A stretch of 64,000 bases of DNA from Ophioceras dolichostomum (GCA_003049485.1 PYST01000094.1:52294-116293), one strand, 5' to 3'. Shown: positions 9,742 to 22,238, numbered from the stretch's first letter. Numbers and translations: made by a program. Notes: generated by a model from the sequence alone, not told the origin.

Positions 9742-12511
9742 TGCTGCAGAGGGAGGCCAGTTTCTTGTGTTAAGGAGTTACTGATGTTATTGATGTCGTG
9801 TAGTTAGGAGCTGAGAAGCGTTAGGTCTTGGTAGTTGTAGCAGTCGCGACCAGACTCCCCACGCTCTGTCTGACGCCGGCCTCTTTGATTTCGGATTTGT
9901 TCGCCAACTTCGTCAGTGCGCTTTGAATTCGGCCTTCTTCTGGTCTTCGGGATGTCTTTACCGGATATTATCAGCCCACTTTGAGTCGAGCGAGCTTTTC
10001 CCATGTACCTGTATGGCTGGGGACCTCTATGGCTTCAGGTTTGTTTACCACTGCAGTTTCCGAGAAGCAACTCTCGTCGAGTTGACATTCCCTTCATCGG
10101 AAAGACCAAAAAGTCACGAGCTCTGCGTGACAGTGACGACGATTTCCTATTGTCGTGGGGCAAAATTCATTCCTTTCTGACTACTGCGTCACCCGACTGA
10201 CAGACGTACGAACGACCTGCCAAATCAGCCACTATTCTTACGTGCTTTAAAAACTCCCCATGACGACAGGCCAGCTTGGGCTATTCGGGGGCAGAAGCAC
10301 CAGCAAGTGAGTAACACTTACTAGCGTAGTCGATCATGGTGCACCCCTCGGTATTGGGCGAGAGAGAAAAGAGAGAATCGCGTTTCAACACAGCCTGGAT
10401 ACGTTTTTTTTTCTTTGCTTCGAGTTGTGCGCCGTGGCACATAGTGATGAGTGGCTTTTTTGGGTTGTGCGCGCTGCGTACTGCCGTCGAGAGACAAAAG
10501 ACGCAACACGAGAGAGAGAAGTGGCTGACTGGCTGGCCAGAAGCCAGGACCGACCTCGCCCAGGTTTGGCAGAACAGGAAAAGTAAGACCTCGAAGCCCG
10601 CTGTTTCAGCCCGGAGAGACGAAAACAGAAACACGCTTTTTTGTCATGGCATGGCTATGTTTTCTCTGTGCATCGTGGCTGCTCTCTTGCAAGGCTGTTG
10701 GCAAAAGTGGCGGCCTTGGCCTCGAGGCGTTCTGGCGTTCACTCCTGCAATGACCAGGCAGGGGGCCACAAAGCTTTGGAGGTCAGATCAGGCTGCGAGA
10801 AGTTATTGGCGCTTCGGCTATCAAACCGAATGACATACATACACAGCTTCCACTATTTTTATGATCCCCTTTATTAACAGATTAACTGCCGGCCGGCTGG
10901 GAAGGGAGCATTTACTTTATGCAAGGTAAGGTCCCTAGGTGTGAGCCGCCCTTCGTTCCGTGGGCCGGCCGCTGCCGGCCTTATTACCTACCTTATTGCA
11001 GCTTACCACACCGTGTGCGCCGACCCCTCGGCCGCCTTGGGGGGAAAGAAAAAAGGGGGCGGGAGAGGAAAAGGTGATCGACAACCTGTGGGCGGAAACC
11101 CAATAACATCATCCACTCGTCTTCTCGTGGTCGCAGGAACGATGGCCAACCATGGAATGGGACGATCGCCGTCGGCTCTTCGTTCGGTTTGTACGGCCTG
11201 GAGGCACCTGTGCTTCTGTGATCATACTGATGTGCGATGGTCGGATTTCCCCTCCCCATCCATCTATTTAATATCTTTGGGTAGGAGCGCGCCTCCCTGT
11301 TTGAGGTCCTTTTTCGCCCTTCTTACTTGCATAAACTTTCTGACAGAATCACGGCAAGCTCCGCCAATCATCACAGCTCCTTTTTCTCTCTCCATGCCGT
11401 GCAACCTTTGCCCATCAGGTTTCCCACTACGAGCCCCCTACTAAATATCCCGCCCTTTCTCCCTTCCTATCTTCACGGTTGAACCACAAACAAAAGCGAG
11501 GGCTGTGCCGCAATTTCTCCCGAAGGATTCATATCAAAACCAGATGTTGAACATTCGTGGCTACTTTACTTATGGCGCCCTGACTGGCTGGCGGTTACTG
11601 GCCGACAGCAGCAACGTTGCCGGGCCTTTCGTCCGCCAGGTGCTCGGAAGGGAGAGTGATCAAGTGAATAAATGCAGCACCCGGAACAGTTTATGTTGTG
11701 CAACACCGGTTTCGCTCCTTTGCTGGCCTCGAACGAAAAAAGGGGCTAAATTCGGAAGGTCAGTTCGTCGAGTGTGTGTACCGGTATCCATCCTTTTTCA
11801 AGTCGTGTTTCGACGCCACTCCTCGGCTCTATTGGTCGTCTGTCTGTCACTCCCACCGCCGCCACCACATGGTGTCTCTCGAGATGGGAAGTGTCAGACC
11901 TGGGGTCGACCGGGGTGGTACGGGCGAGGGATTGGCGGGGGAAGGATTCTCTGGCAAAAGAAGCGGTTCTCTGGCTAAGAATCCCCAGACTCCACGGTCC
12001 ATCCCACCAGAATCAGCCCTATCGCTCGGACGCTCCCGAAGGAGGAGTGGCGGCCGAGGCTCCCTCAATGGTTCACAGCTCTTGTGCCTCTCATTCCCTG
12101 CGTCCATGTCAACTCCATTCCCTGCTCTCTATGGCCGGCGCAGGCAGATAAGCTCGGGCTGTTCTTGTTGCGTTGATGCGGGAGTAACTTCTCCTTCACC
12201 TTCTACTCAGATCACCGGTCGTTCATCAGGTCTGTATAAGTGACTACCTATCAGCCTTACGTCCGTATCTCTCTCTCTCTCTCTTGGTCTAATGACCGTC
12301 TTTTGCCTCCCTCAACAACAGCCACCTTCTGCCTACTTTCCCAGGCAACTTACTCAACTCACCCTGTTTTCCCCACTCTCCTCATCACCTGCGTACCGGC
12401 AACCGCCGCCTTCAGTCCCATCCCTTCCTCCTCCCGCCTGTCTCAGAAGCCCGCAAAGCCGTTAAGACAACAAGCCATCCCAGGGGTAACCCAGGGAAGA
12501 CAAAAACAATA
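9742..12511. other. Long divergent promoter region, no gene seen
   Basis: 2.8 kb between the ankyrin gene (minus) and the MFS transporter (plus). Frames here have no recognisable domain and their codon use differs from the flanking genes. The last about 300 nt before 12512 are C/T-rich (TCTCTCTCTCTCTC near 12270) and look like the pyrimidine-rich promoter and leader of the transporter. A poorly supported 5' UTR intron could exist there. Confidence 0.5.
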
Positions 12512-15500
12512 ATGACCACTACAACCCTAGCCCTCAACGACAGCTGGGACAACAACCCAGCCGGCGGCGGTGGTGGCGGAGGTGGCCGCCGTCGCAGTGA
12601 AAAGATGCAAGCCCAAGCCCAACGCCGCCGGACCAACGACCGGGCCGTGATCGAGAACCCGCTCGCCCACCTGACGGACGAAGAGCTCGTCGCGGACGCC
12701 GCCTACTTCGCGCGCACGTGCCTCCCCAACGTCGTCGACCCTGACGCGCTCATCCGCGCCGCCCGCGTGGCGAAGGACATCCGGACGTACGACGAGGTGG
12801 CGCGTGGGGAGAGGCGTGACGATGGGGACGGGAACGGCGACCCAAGCCTCCTCCTGCCCGTGCAGCTGTCCGCGGAGGAGAAAAAAGCCCTAAAAGCAGA
12901 ACGAGACGTCACGTTCTCGGAGAAGGGCATGATGATCGTCATCCTGACCGTGTCGCTCGCCGCCTTCCTCCAGGGCCACGTGCAGAGCTCCATCAACGCC
13001 GCGTCGACGTACCCGCGCCTCCTGGGTCTGAACATGACGTTTGCCGCCGGCGCCGGCAACGGCACAAGTGGCAGTGGTGGTGGAGGGACGATATCTTCGG
13101 ACGACTGGCGGCTGGGCGCGTCCAACGCGTCGCCATTCCTGGCCGCCGGCCTGCTGGGGTGTCCCTTGGCCCTGCCGATCAACCACGTCGTCGGCCGGAG
13201 GGGCGCCATGGTCGTCGCGGCGGTGCTAATCATGGCCAGCTCGCTGGCGGCGGCGTTCGCGAGGCGGTGGGACTACCTTCTGGCGATACGGATTGTGAAT
13301 GGGCTGGGGATGGGGGTGAAGGCTGTTAGTACGCCTATTTTGGCGAGTGAGACTGCTGTTGGTGCGTATACCTTCCTTCCCTCTTTATACCGTCAATATC
13401 TCTTAGTCTAAGTGCCGGTTATAACAAGTTGTGACAAGACTAACACTGAGTCCGGTTAGGCTTTTGGAGAGGAACCTCCATCCTCGCTTGGCAGCTCTGG
13501 TGCGTATCTCTCGGAATCTCGGAGCCGGCAGACACACCCTCGCTCTAATGTCTGTCTGTCCTCCTCTACTCTAGCTAACAGACAGCCCATCTATCTTTCT
13601 TTTTAAGGGTCGCCTTCGGGATCATGATGGGGTTCGTCGTCAACCTCATATTCGTCAGCGCATGCGGGGCAAACGAGGATCTCGCCCTCGCCCTCATCCT
13701 GGGGTCCCCATTCGTGCCGTCCCTGATGATGCTGGTCGGCCTGTGGTACTGCCCCGAGAGCCCCAGGTTCTACATGCGGCCTCGGGGTCCCAAGTATAAT
13801 CCGATCAAGGCCTACGCCATACTACGCAAGCTGCGAAACACCGAGGTGAGAACTCCCTTCCTCGTTACCTACCAACCTACCTACTTGACTCCTCCTCTCT
13901 GTCTCGAGTAGGTACCTGCCTAGCTGGCAACTTTGTCACTGGTACCTCGTCTCACACTCCTGATTGCTAATGCCGAGACTGTCTGGGCTGGCTGGGCTCG
14001 GAGTACGCTCGATATACCTACGTAGCTCCAAGCGCTGAGGGACATCTACCTGGTGTACAAGTCCATCGAGCAAGAGGATTACATCGGTCGGCCGAAGAGC
14101 GCTATCGGACCAGTCAAGGTCCGCCGGGGGTTCGTCGGGAGGATCGCAGAGTACTGCGCTCAGTACAGACAGCTGTTCCGGGAGCGGCGGTTGAGGAACG
14201 CCCTCGTCAGCAGCTCGACGGTCAACCTGTCTCAGCAGTTGTGCGGGAGTGAGTAACCTACCTACATATGATCCTCCTGTCTCAAAACACAGTACTCCCA
14301 GCAGCAGTCTTATCTCGGCGATTTGCTTTTCTTCTTTCTGGTAGCTGCTGACGTTTTGCTCTCTCCTCTCCAAGTCAACATTTTGGCCTTCTACTCAGGC
14401 AACCTCTTTCTCCGCGTCGGCGCCTCTGCACGTCATCAAGCGTTCGAGTACAGCCTAGGGTTCGGTCAGTACAGTACTTCCATTCACGAGGTACCTACCT
14501 TAGGTACCTACCTACCTAACCTACCTAGCGCGAACCACCCCCGACTTGACTGATGATCTCTGCCTGGCCGCCTCTTCGGTGGAGGAGGAGCAAGAAACCG
14601 ATTCTTCTAACACCAACGCTGTCATGTGAAAATAGGGGCTATCAACTTCGCATTCGGCCTTCCGGCCATCAGGACGATCGACACCCTCGGCCGTCGCAAG
14701 TGGCTGCTCGTCACCGTGCCGTTCATGGCCGTATTCATGGGCGCCGCCGCGGCGTCGTTCCCAATCTCGGACCCTAACACTAAAGCCGGAATCGTTGCGA
14801 TGTGGCTGTTTTGTGAGCAAAAACACCCGCCGGCTATTGAGGCCCTCTTATACGTGCTTCTTGCGTTCCCCTTTTTTGATTTGTTGATCACCTCACTGAC
14901 GAAGTTCAATTGCCGCCGCCGGCCAACGTCGTTTCTGGTCTCAGTGTTTGCTGCTGCGTACTCGCCTGGACTCGGTAAGCTTGTTGATAACCCCTGACTG
15001 CATCTTCATGTTTGAAAAAAAAGAACGATAGGGCGTGCTGACACAGACTGGTGGAACTTCTGCAGGACCGATTCCATTTACGCTTGCTTCAGAAAGGTGA
15101 GTGATCTCCTCGTCATCCGCAATGTGAAAGCTAGGTAGTGCTGACAGCGAGTTCTCGACAGTTTCCCACTTTCACACAGAGAAGCGGTAAGTTCAAGTAG
15201 TAGGAAACCCACGCGGCGCAGGCACCAACCCACCTCGCAGCACCCGCTACGGCGGCTGTACGGCGGCTGACGATAGGCTCGATAGGGATGCGCCTTTGCG
15301 ATCGCCGTGAACCTCACATTCGCCGGGGTGCTCTCGATCTTCTTCCCCAGGTTCGTCCCACCACCTACCCTTCTCACATGTGCGCCTTCTCACGACTCCC
15401 ATCTCCCTGTCATCAGTATCATATCAGCCATCGGCGACAGCGGCTGCCTCTGGCTCTTCGCAGGGCTCAACGTGCTCGCCTTCACGCTCATCTTCCTGCT

Positions 15501-15966
15501 CGTGGAGGAGACCAAGCGCCTGTCCCTAGAGGACCTAGACCTCGTGTTCGCGGTCCCAAAGCGCGTCTTCATGCGCTACCAGGTCGGCACCTACATCCCC
15601 TGGTTCCTTCGACGATACGTGCTCTTCCGCCGCGACGAGGTGCCGCCCAGCCTGTACATCGACAGGATATGGGGCGGCGGTAGCAGCAGTGGTTGCGGCA
15701 GCGGCAGCCGTAGTCGCGGCAGTGGTGGCGGCTCTGGCGATGCAGTAACTCCGGGGCCGCTGAGAGGAGGCGATGCCACCGAGGAGCGACGGTTGCGGGG
15801 GCAGTATCATGATGAAGACGACATCGAGCGGCAGCCTCATACTGTGGGGATGGCGCCTGCTGGTTTTGGTGACATGGACCTGACAGAGCTGGAAATGGGT
15901 GGCAGGAGGAGCTTGGAGACGGTCTCGGATCGGACACTGTCGGATGCAGGCAGCCTGCATGCCTGA
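12512..15966 (+). CDS. MFS sugar-porter family transporter (inositol/polyol-type)
   Basis: Twelve-TM plasma-membrane transporter of the sugar porter family (Sugar_tr), probably a proton symporter of a sugar, inositol or polyol; substrate not determinable. Eleven exons give 772 residues: 12512-13361, 13460-13499, 13608-13845, 14026-14248, 14375-14464, 14636-14812, 14945-14974, 15066-15096, 15162-15186, 15286-15350 and 15417-15966. Family signatures are spread across them: GRRGAM after TM2, RIVNGLGMGVKAVSTPILASE around TM4-5, PESPRFYM in the central loop, TLGRRKW after TM8, ASESFPLSHREAG and VEETKRLSLEDLD after TM12. TM1 starts only near residue 139, so there is a long cytosolic N-terminus, including a run of eight glycines, and a Gly/Ser/Arg-rich tail of about 130 residues. 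The last intron (66 nt, 15351-15416) leaves the frame open and is the least certain; it was placed because its translation interrupts a conserved TM segment. Four exons are 40 nt or shorter. Confidence 0.9.
14491..14528. repeat. TAGGTACCTA-type palindromic repeat tract
   Basis: A 38-nt run of alternating GTACCTACC and TTAGGTACC units within the fifth intron of the MFS transporter gene. The same word recurs at many other places in the window (for example 26399, 31112, 54022, 55825 and 56232). Confidence 0.8.
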
Positions 15967-16315
15967 TACCGGCGATATATCAAACTGGACGTGCAAAGAA
16001 AGCCCTTTGAGGTGAATCAGTGAGCTATAGGAGTAATAATAGCTTTGGGTACCTGCTTTTCTCGTCCACCCAGACTGGGAAGCGTGGAAGCAAGTCTCGT
16101 TGCATCTGGCTGCACCATGGTAGCAAAAAAAAATACATGTTGGGTATCTCCTCCGACTTCTACCTAGTATCCTTCCACCGACCCCAAGCCCCTTTCCAGT
16201 ATAACGACAAGTGCTCCCCACGCACGACTGATATATTTGCGGAAGTAGGGCTATGCAGGCATGTATCCCGAATCTAATCGCGAGCGCGCCGTCACGCACG
16301 ATTCACCCAAGTCCA
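15967..16315. other. Convergent 3' region of two transporter genes
   Basis: 349 bp between the stop codons of the MFS transporter and the amino-acid permease. It holds both 3' UTRs and an A-run near 16124-16133. No gene is seen. Confidence 0.6.
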
Positions 16316-18530
16316 TTACAGCCCGTTACTGGCGCAGGTGAAGACGCGGCCCACTGCCCCGGTGTTGAAAGAATCTATGATGCTCTGCACCGTAGCGTAA
16401 GTGCCGACCGTCAGGAAGAAGACACCTATGAGGATGATGAAGACGTTGACCGCGCCGAGGACGTATCCGGAAATAGACCGGTCCTTGACGAGAGCCACCC
16501 GGCCGTCCACACGCCTCATGCGGAAATACGCCACGCCCCAGAAGATGAAGCCGAAGAAGCTGTCGAACAGGGAGGACATCAGGGAGAGGACTGCCGGAGG
16601 AAGAGCAGCAAGAGGTTAGAGTCGGCATCCTCAAACATAGATTAGTAACAGAGACAGAGGAGTGGGACACGGGATGAGCTCAACTCACGGTCGGAAAAGA
16701 AAGGGATAACCTCGGCGATGATGAACGCAAGAATCCAGGTTGCGACTAGTTGTGAGGAAATGCACCCGGTGGTTAGCACAGTCCTTGCTTAGCTAGCGTG
16801 AGCAGGCCGGAAACAACACTTACGTAATATCCCAGTCCATACGCCCCACCCAACAATCGTGTGCTCGTTCTTGTGGCGCGAGTTCTCGAAGACGCGGAAG
16901 AAGATGAACCGGGCCGAGACGGAAGCGTAGAGGACGCCCAGGAAGATGATGGTGGGCACCATGAACGAGAACGAGACCTTCTTGTAGACCTCGCCGAGCG
17001 AGCCGAACGCCGGGGCGGTCATGTACTGGTTGCCCGTGTAGGCGTACACGACGGACCCGACGATGCTGAACACGAAGATCTCCGCGACGGTGCAGGCCCA
17101 GAGCGCCTTCGGGAAGTCCCGGGGGTCCTTCATCTCGGCGATGAAGCTCGGCAGGGTGATCTGGCCGATGAAGGTGTAGCTGATGTTCAGGAACGCGCTC
17201 ATGGCCATCACGAAGGTCGTGCTCGCCGTCGGGATCGCCGTGACGATGGGGTCGCCCCCGATCTTGTGCGCGCCCGCGGGCGTGGTGTACTCTGGGCGGG
17301 GGTCGTAGCCCGCGGGCGCGTCCTGCACGCCGGCGAAGATGGTGGCGAGGAGCACGGAGAGGAACGTGAAGATGGCCGACCACGTGCCGAGCTTCGACAG
17401 CATGTTGAAGGTGCGCGGCAGGGAGCAGAGCCAGCAGACGATGGCGACGATGACGCTGAAGCTGACGGTGCGGCATGCGACGGGGTTTTCGGCCGGGACC
17501 ATGGTGTTGAGGTACTTGGCGCCTACTAGGACGTGCAGGCCTTGTATGAACTATACATATCATTGGACAGCCATTAGCACGGTCAAGGTCTGGACCAGTA
17601 AAGCCGGGAGAGAGAGGGGGAGAGAGCGCGAGGCCGAAAATAAATTACCGTGTTATTCAAGATGAACATGGCTGCCGTGGCCCACCACGCCCATTTCTGG
17701 TTCCAGAAGAGCATCTGGCCAATGTCACAGACATCCCGGACCTCAGGGTGACGGAGGCAGAACTCCCATAGCGTCAGGGATCTAAAGGGATGATTAGCCC
17801 AACGATCTGCTTAGCTCTCTTCTTAACTAGAAGTGAAGATAGAACCAAAAAGTGAGGCCTCACGTATAGAGCACGATGATGGCGACGAAGACGGTTAGAA
17901 TCAGGCTGGAATCAGTCGAATCGTAATGTTAGCATTAGGAAACCATGTTCAGGGGCCAAAGAGAAGGTGGAAGGGCGGAAGCATGGTACTCGGGTGCATA
18001 GGTAGGTAGCTTACCCTGGGACAAGGCCTAGGACGCTGTAAGACCATGGAAAGCTCATAATGGCCTTGGAGAAATGTTAGTCTGCAATCCCATAGCACCA
18101 TGTTGTATTTCGTAGCAAGGTTCAACGGGAGAGATATCGCATACCAGGCAGATGTACTCGGAAAATAGCAGCGCTGCCGTCTACATGGGAGAGAATCATG
18201 TTAGTGTTTGGCGACAAAAGGCTAATGGAAAGTGAGCAATGGCGTTCAGACCTTCTGCCAGCTGCAAGTCCGATACTGGATGGCATGGCCAGCCTCAAGC
18301 GCGATCTGCTTGTCCAGAATCGCGGTGCTGCTCTCCTCGGAATCAGAGTCGGAGGAGGCGGTGATGACAGGCCCGATCCGGGGACCGATGACGACACGCG
18401 GCCCCCCGAACCAATGCGAGAAATCATCGAACGCGGACGTTGCCCCACCAGTGGCGGCGCCGCCTCCTTGGTCCGAGTCCTCTCGAGAACTCTTTTCCGC
18501 CATCGGAAGCTTGGCGTCGTCTCCGGACAT
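16316..18530 (-). CDS. AAAP-family amino-acid permease (Mtr-like)
   Basis: Amino acid/auxin permease family (Aa_trans) transporter, resembling the fungal neutral/aromatic amino-acid permeases of the Neurospora Mtr type; expected to be a proton-coupled importer at the plasma membrane. Eight exons read on the minus strand: 18252-18530, 18145-18180, 18015-18064, 17864-17905, 17649-17781, 16824-17550, 16689-16745 and 16316-16590, giving 532 residues. The N-terminal 90 residues are hydrophilic and acidic (DSDSEE). Transmembrane helices follow: AIMSFPWSYSVLGLVPG, LTVFVAIIVLY, SFSVIVAIVCWLCSLPRTF, SAIFTFLSVLLATIFAG, FVFSIVGSVVYAY, MVPTIIFLGVLYASVSARF and GYVLGAVNVFIILIGVFFL. The FIAEMKDPRDFPKALW loop is typical of the fungal branch. 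The first donor (GTCTGA) is weak, so the end of exon 1 is the least sure point. Head-to-head with the T5orf172 gene, tail-to-tail with the MFS gene. Confidence 0.9.
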
Positions 18531-20189
18531 GCTGCTGAGATAAGGAAGTCCAGGGAAATGTCAAGTCTTGAATGGTTTGGTCCAATGGGCTCTAGAAGCT
18601 CTCAAGTTCGGTGCCGGGCCAGAATCACCGACGTCTCACAACGTAGTGATAAATAGGCTAGAAAAAGGTGTCACAAAGGGAGCTTGATCATAAGAAGAGG
18701 AAGATCAGACGGGGAAAGAAGACTGGGGGACATCGTTGAAGAAATATGAAAAAGATACGGGTCCTCTTGGATTCCCATCATTGCCTCGGGGACAAGAGCG
18801 ACATGCCTCGCACGCACTTTTCGACTTCTTGCCAATGCTATCCGGCGCCCAAGCTCTGAAAAGGTTTGACCACTAGTTTGACCACTCGGTCAATCCTCCT
18901 ATGGTACCATTACAGGCACACTACTACGAGAGCGGAGCAGACCTCGCTCGCGGGTTTACAGTTGGCAGGCTGCAATAACACATCCACTCTCCATCTCGAG
19001 CTCCCAGGGTTCCATTGCGACATCCCTCCTCGGATCCCGTCATCGTGCTCCTCAGGTGCTCTGAAGACCCCTGCTGGCCACTTATATCGCTCAGAAACAG
19101 GATTCGAGCTTGTACGCAACTCCACACGCAGCTCCGGGACCCACGAAACATCAGCGGATGGATGTTTGCCCATGTGCTGGTGGTCAAACCCTGAATCGAA
19201 GAGAGAGAGAATGGGAGTGGGTTGGACTGGGGAACCCTGTTCTGCAACCCCAAGCCTTGTGGGAAAAACCTGGGACAGAGATGACATAAGGACAGGTGGG
19301 TGGCGTCGTCCTCTCGTGCTTGGTGCTTCAGAGCGGCATTGGTCATTTGAAAAGATTTCAAGACGGATCGATCATCATGAATCGGATCTTTTCTTCGAAT
19401 GCGGCTCTGTTGTTGAGATGGGAGAGGTGATAGAAGAGCCAAGGCACCAAGTACGGGCCAAGCTTGTTCAAGTTCAAGCTCGCCCAAGACCGAGTCAAGC
19501 TCAAACAAGCAAAGGTTGATCCACGGGGCAGCGGCTGGGCGCCACGAACGCCACCCATCGCCGAGCCATTGGCATCCTCGATCGCACGGCCTCGAGCAGA
19601 CGGCCCGTTGATGGAAAGCTATTACACCTCAAAACACCAGCAAGCGGTTAGGACTCGATTGCGTGATGATGGACCCCCACGCTAATTACTCGTTTTGTAG
19701 AGGGGAGCGGGCGTCGGTTACGTTCATGTACTTAGCATTCGGTGACGGTCAACGGCGATTCCGACCCTCCATCCCTCTGGATCGATGACATCAGTCACAT
19801 CACGTGAAGTCGCGGCGGTGCATCTCGCGTCAGCCACGGCACCAGCCTCACCAGCCCCCTCAAAATCGCGTAGCCCCGCCTCGAAACGAGGTCTCCTCAG
19901 ACACGGCCAAGCAGGCAGCCCGCGGCACTTCGACCAACCTCATGATGGCATTCACTCTGTTGATCCCGATTCCGTGGCAGGCGGAGGAAGGATCACGACC
20001 ACCACTCCTTTCACTATCACGGCCTCAGTGCCCTGTGATTTGCAGCGCCCCCTCATGTTCCGTACAAAGTCCTTCGTTTTCTGTGCCATGCTCTCCTCGT
20101 TCCTTTTCTTTCTTCCGTGATGCATCGTAGTCAAGGATAAAACCTTAGTCTCCCTTCTTTTTTCCGCTCGTCTTGGACCCTTCGCGGTG
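18531..20189. other. Divergent promoter region, no gene seen
   Basis: 1.7 kb between the amino-acid permease and the T5orf172 gene. A 217-codon frame at 18866-19519 and its overlapping minus-strand frames carry no recognisable domain, and I do not call them. The segment just before 20190 has CT-rich leader-like sequence. Confidence 0.5.
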
Positions 20190-21740
20190 ATGCCTTTCAT
20201 AGCGAACACCCCAGAGTCCCTAATCGGGCGATCAGACTCCAAGAACCCCGCAACAACATGTCGAGGCATCACCTCAACCGGGCGACCCTGTCGGCGGCCC
20301 TTGGCAGCCTCGACAGACTCCGCTCCCTCGACCCCTCCTCGAAGACGGAAAAACCTCGTCGTCGACGATGACCCAGCAGACGAGTCGCTTTACTGCTGGC
20401 AGCACAAGGAGCAGGCGAGCCTGTCCGCTCGCTCGAGTCCAGGCCCCAGGACTTCGCACACGCCCATCCTCGAGGAACGTACCAGCATCGACACGCTCGC
20501 CGATCGTCTCGGCCTGCTCGACGTCTCCCAGAAGCCGCCGCGGAAGCAGTCCCGGCCCCTGGGCAATGGGCCGGCCTCCTCAGTCGGCGGAGGAGGGACA
20601 TCTGCTTCCACTCGACCACCCATCGGTATGACGCGCCTGAAACCGAAGAAGACGACCTCGCTTTCCTTCTGCTGCTTCAGCATACCGATCGAGGAAGTCC
20701 CCCCTCCCCCGTCACGACCTAAACCCCGCCCGGTCCAGCCTCCCACCTTCGCCGCCCCAACGACCCCGAACTCTAAGCTGGGAAGACAGCAGCAACAACA
20801 ACATCAACAATACTTGACCCCGCCATCTCATAGCCGGCCGAGCCGCTCCAGCTTGCCGTCAGGGACAACTCTCTCACCTGGCGGCGGCGGCGGCTCGCAA
20901 CAGAGCGGCCGTCGACGCCACTCCTCTGCGTCATTATCGCCCGGGTCACCGGCCTCGACGGCCACCGTGACGACGCACTACATGTCCCTCATCCCAGCCT
21001 CCGCCTCCCCCCAGACGGCCTCGCTCCTCCTCGCCGAGCTGGCTAAACCCGTGTCGCAGCTCGACGACCCGGGCTACATCTACATGTTCTGGCTCACGCC
21101 CGAGAGCGCATCTTCCGCACCCCCCGCCGACGCGGCGCGGTCCCTCCTTGTGCCGCCACCCGCAACCCCGACTCGACCGGGTGGGCAGCGACGCGTCAGT
21201 GACGTGCTGGCGTCCTTCGCCGCGCCGCCATCTGCTTCTTCTGCTAGCGGGCAACAACAACAGCAATCTCCCCAGACCAGAGGAAGAAGATCAAGCTCCG
21301 CCGCGGCTGGCACTACCACCGACAAGACGATCCTCCTCAAGATCGGCCGCGCGACGAACGTCCAGCGTCGCCTGAACGAATGGAAGCGACAGTGCGGGTA
21401 CAACCTCTCTCTGATACGGTACTACCCTTACATCCCGTCGTCGTCTTCCTCGCCCTCGCCCTCGCCCAGCGGTAGCGGCGGGAACAGCAGCAGCAGCCCC
21501 GGATCGTCGTCGCCTGGCACTTCAGGTGCCATACCCCGCAAAGTGCCGCACAGCCACCGGGTCGAAAGACTGATCCACATCGAGCTCGAGGGGATGGGCA
21601 TGCGCGTGTCCGGTCGGGACTGCGACGCGTGCGGACGCAGCCACCGAGAGTGGTTCGAGGTCGATGCTTCGAGGAAGGGCGTCGAGGCTGTTGATGAGCT
21701 TATTAGGAGGTGGGTTGAGTGGGATGAGGGGATTGTTTGA
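20190..21740 (+). CDS. T5orf172 (DUF1766, GIY-YIG-like) domain protein with N-terminal Cys/His motif
   Basis: Single-exon protein of 516 residues, started at the ATG at 20190; the frame also opens at a GTG three bases upstream. Residues 24-77 have a C-x8-C ... C-x2-H pattern (CRGITSTGRPC, later YCWQHK) that looks metal-binding. A proline/serine/glutamine-rich linker follows (about 85-280). The C-terminal half is a T5orf172 domain: PGYIYMFWLTPES near 293, LLKIGRATNVQRRLNEWKRQ near 381, HRVERLIHIELE and the terminal HREWFEVD motif near 484. Two low-complexity inserts interrupt the domain (about 308-372 and 414-447). The family is GIY-YIG-like, with members named after Mug113 of fission yeast and T5 phage orf172; nuclease activity in the fungal members is not established, so the function is open. 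Divergent from the permease gene. Confidence 0.8.
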   Translation: MPFIANTPESLIGRSDSKNPATTCRGITSTGRPCRRPLAASTDSAPSTPPRRRKNLVVDDDPADESLYCWQHKEQASLSARSSPGPRTSHTPILEERTSIDTLADRLGLLDVSQKPPRKQSRPLGNGPASSVGGGGTSASTRPPIGMTRLKPKKTTSLSFCCFSIPIEEVPPPPSRPKPRPVQPPTFAAPTTPNSKLGRQQQQQHQQYLTPPSHSRPSRSSLPSGTTLSPGGGGGSQQSGRRRHSSASLSPGSPASTATVTTHYMSLIPASASPQTASLLLAELAKPVSQLDDPGYIYMFWLTPESASSAPPADAARSLLVPPPATPTRPGGQRRVSDVLASFAAPPSASSASGQQQQQSPQTRGRRSSSAAAGTTTDKTILLKIGRATNVQRRLNEWKRQCGYNLSLIRYYPYIPSSSSSPSPSPSGSGGNSSSSPGSSSPGTSGAIPRKVPHSHRVERLIHIELEGMGMRVSGRDCDACGRSHREWFEVDASRKGVEAVDELIRRWVEWDEGIV

Positions 21741-22238
21741 ATCTTTTGTTGTTGGCTTTGGGACTTACTTGACTTACCCCCGCTCGTCTCCCTTCTTTTT
21801 TTTGGTTTCTTGTTTCTCGTCATTGGGGTGCCGGTACACATACACAAATCGTGGGCTTGTACGTACACACGGAAGTCGGCAGTCACGTTGAGGATCTTGA
21901 AGGGACGATCGGTGGGCGCTGATACTCAGGAAGGATGAAGACGCATAACGACTTTAGAAATGAATTACACGAAGAGCAGCGTAGCGAGGCATTCTGAGGT
22001 GTTTATATAGCGACTCAGGCTAGCGTTTGGTACTTTCCTCAAGATAATGAACCCTGATTTTTCTTACATACTGAATCATTGTAGCTGCATCGTCTCCTGT
22101 TCTCTTATCGGCAAGCATACTTGAAAGCTCATCCCAACGAGCGCCCTCACGTGGAGTTCAACTGAAGATGGGGATTTTATGCCAGCCATTTGACTTCATT
22201 CTTTTTGTCTTAATCATCATCCACAAGGACCAATATAG
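21741..22238. other. Convergent intergenic region, no gene seen
   Basis: About 500 bp between the stop codons of the T5orf172 gene and the large membrane protein gene. It is relatively A/T-rich and consistent with 3' UTRs. Nothing else was recognised. Confidence 0.55.

Noticed and set aside
18866..19519. 217-codon open frame
   Set aside because: No domain, codon use unlike neighbours, and it lies between two divergent genes where promoters are expected.
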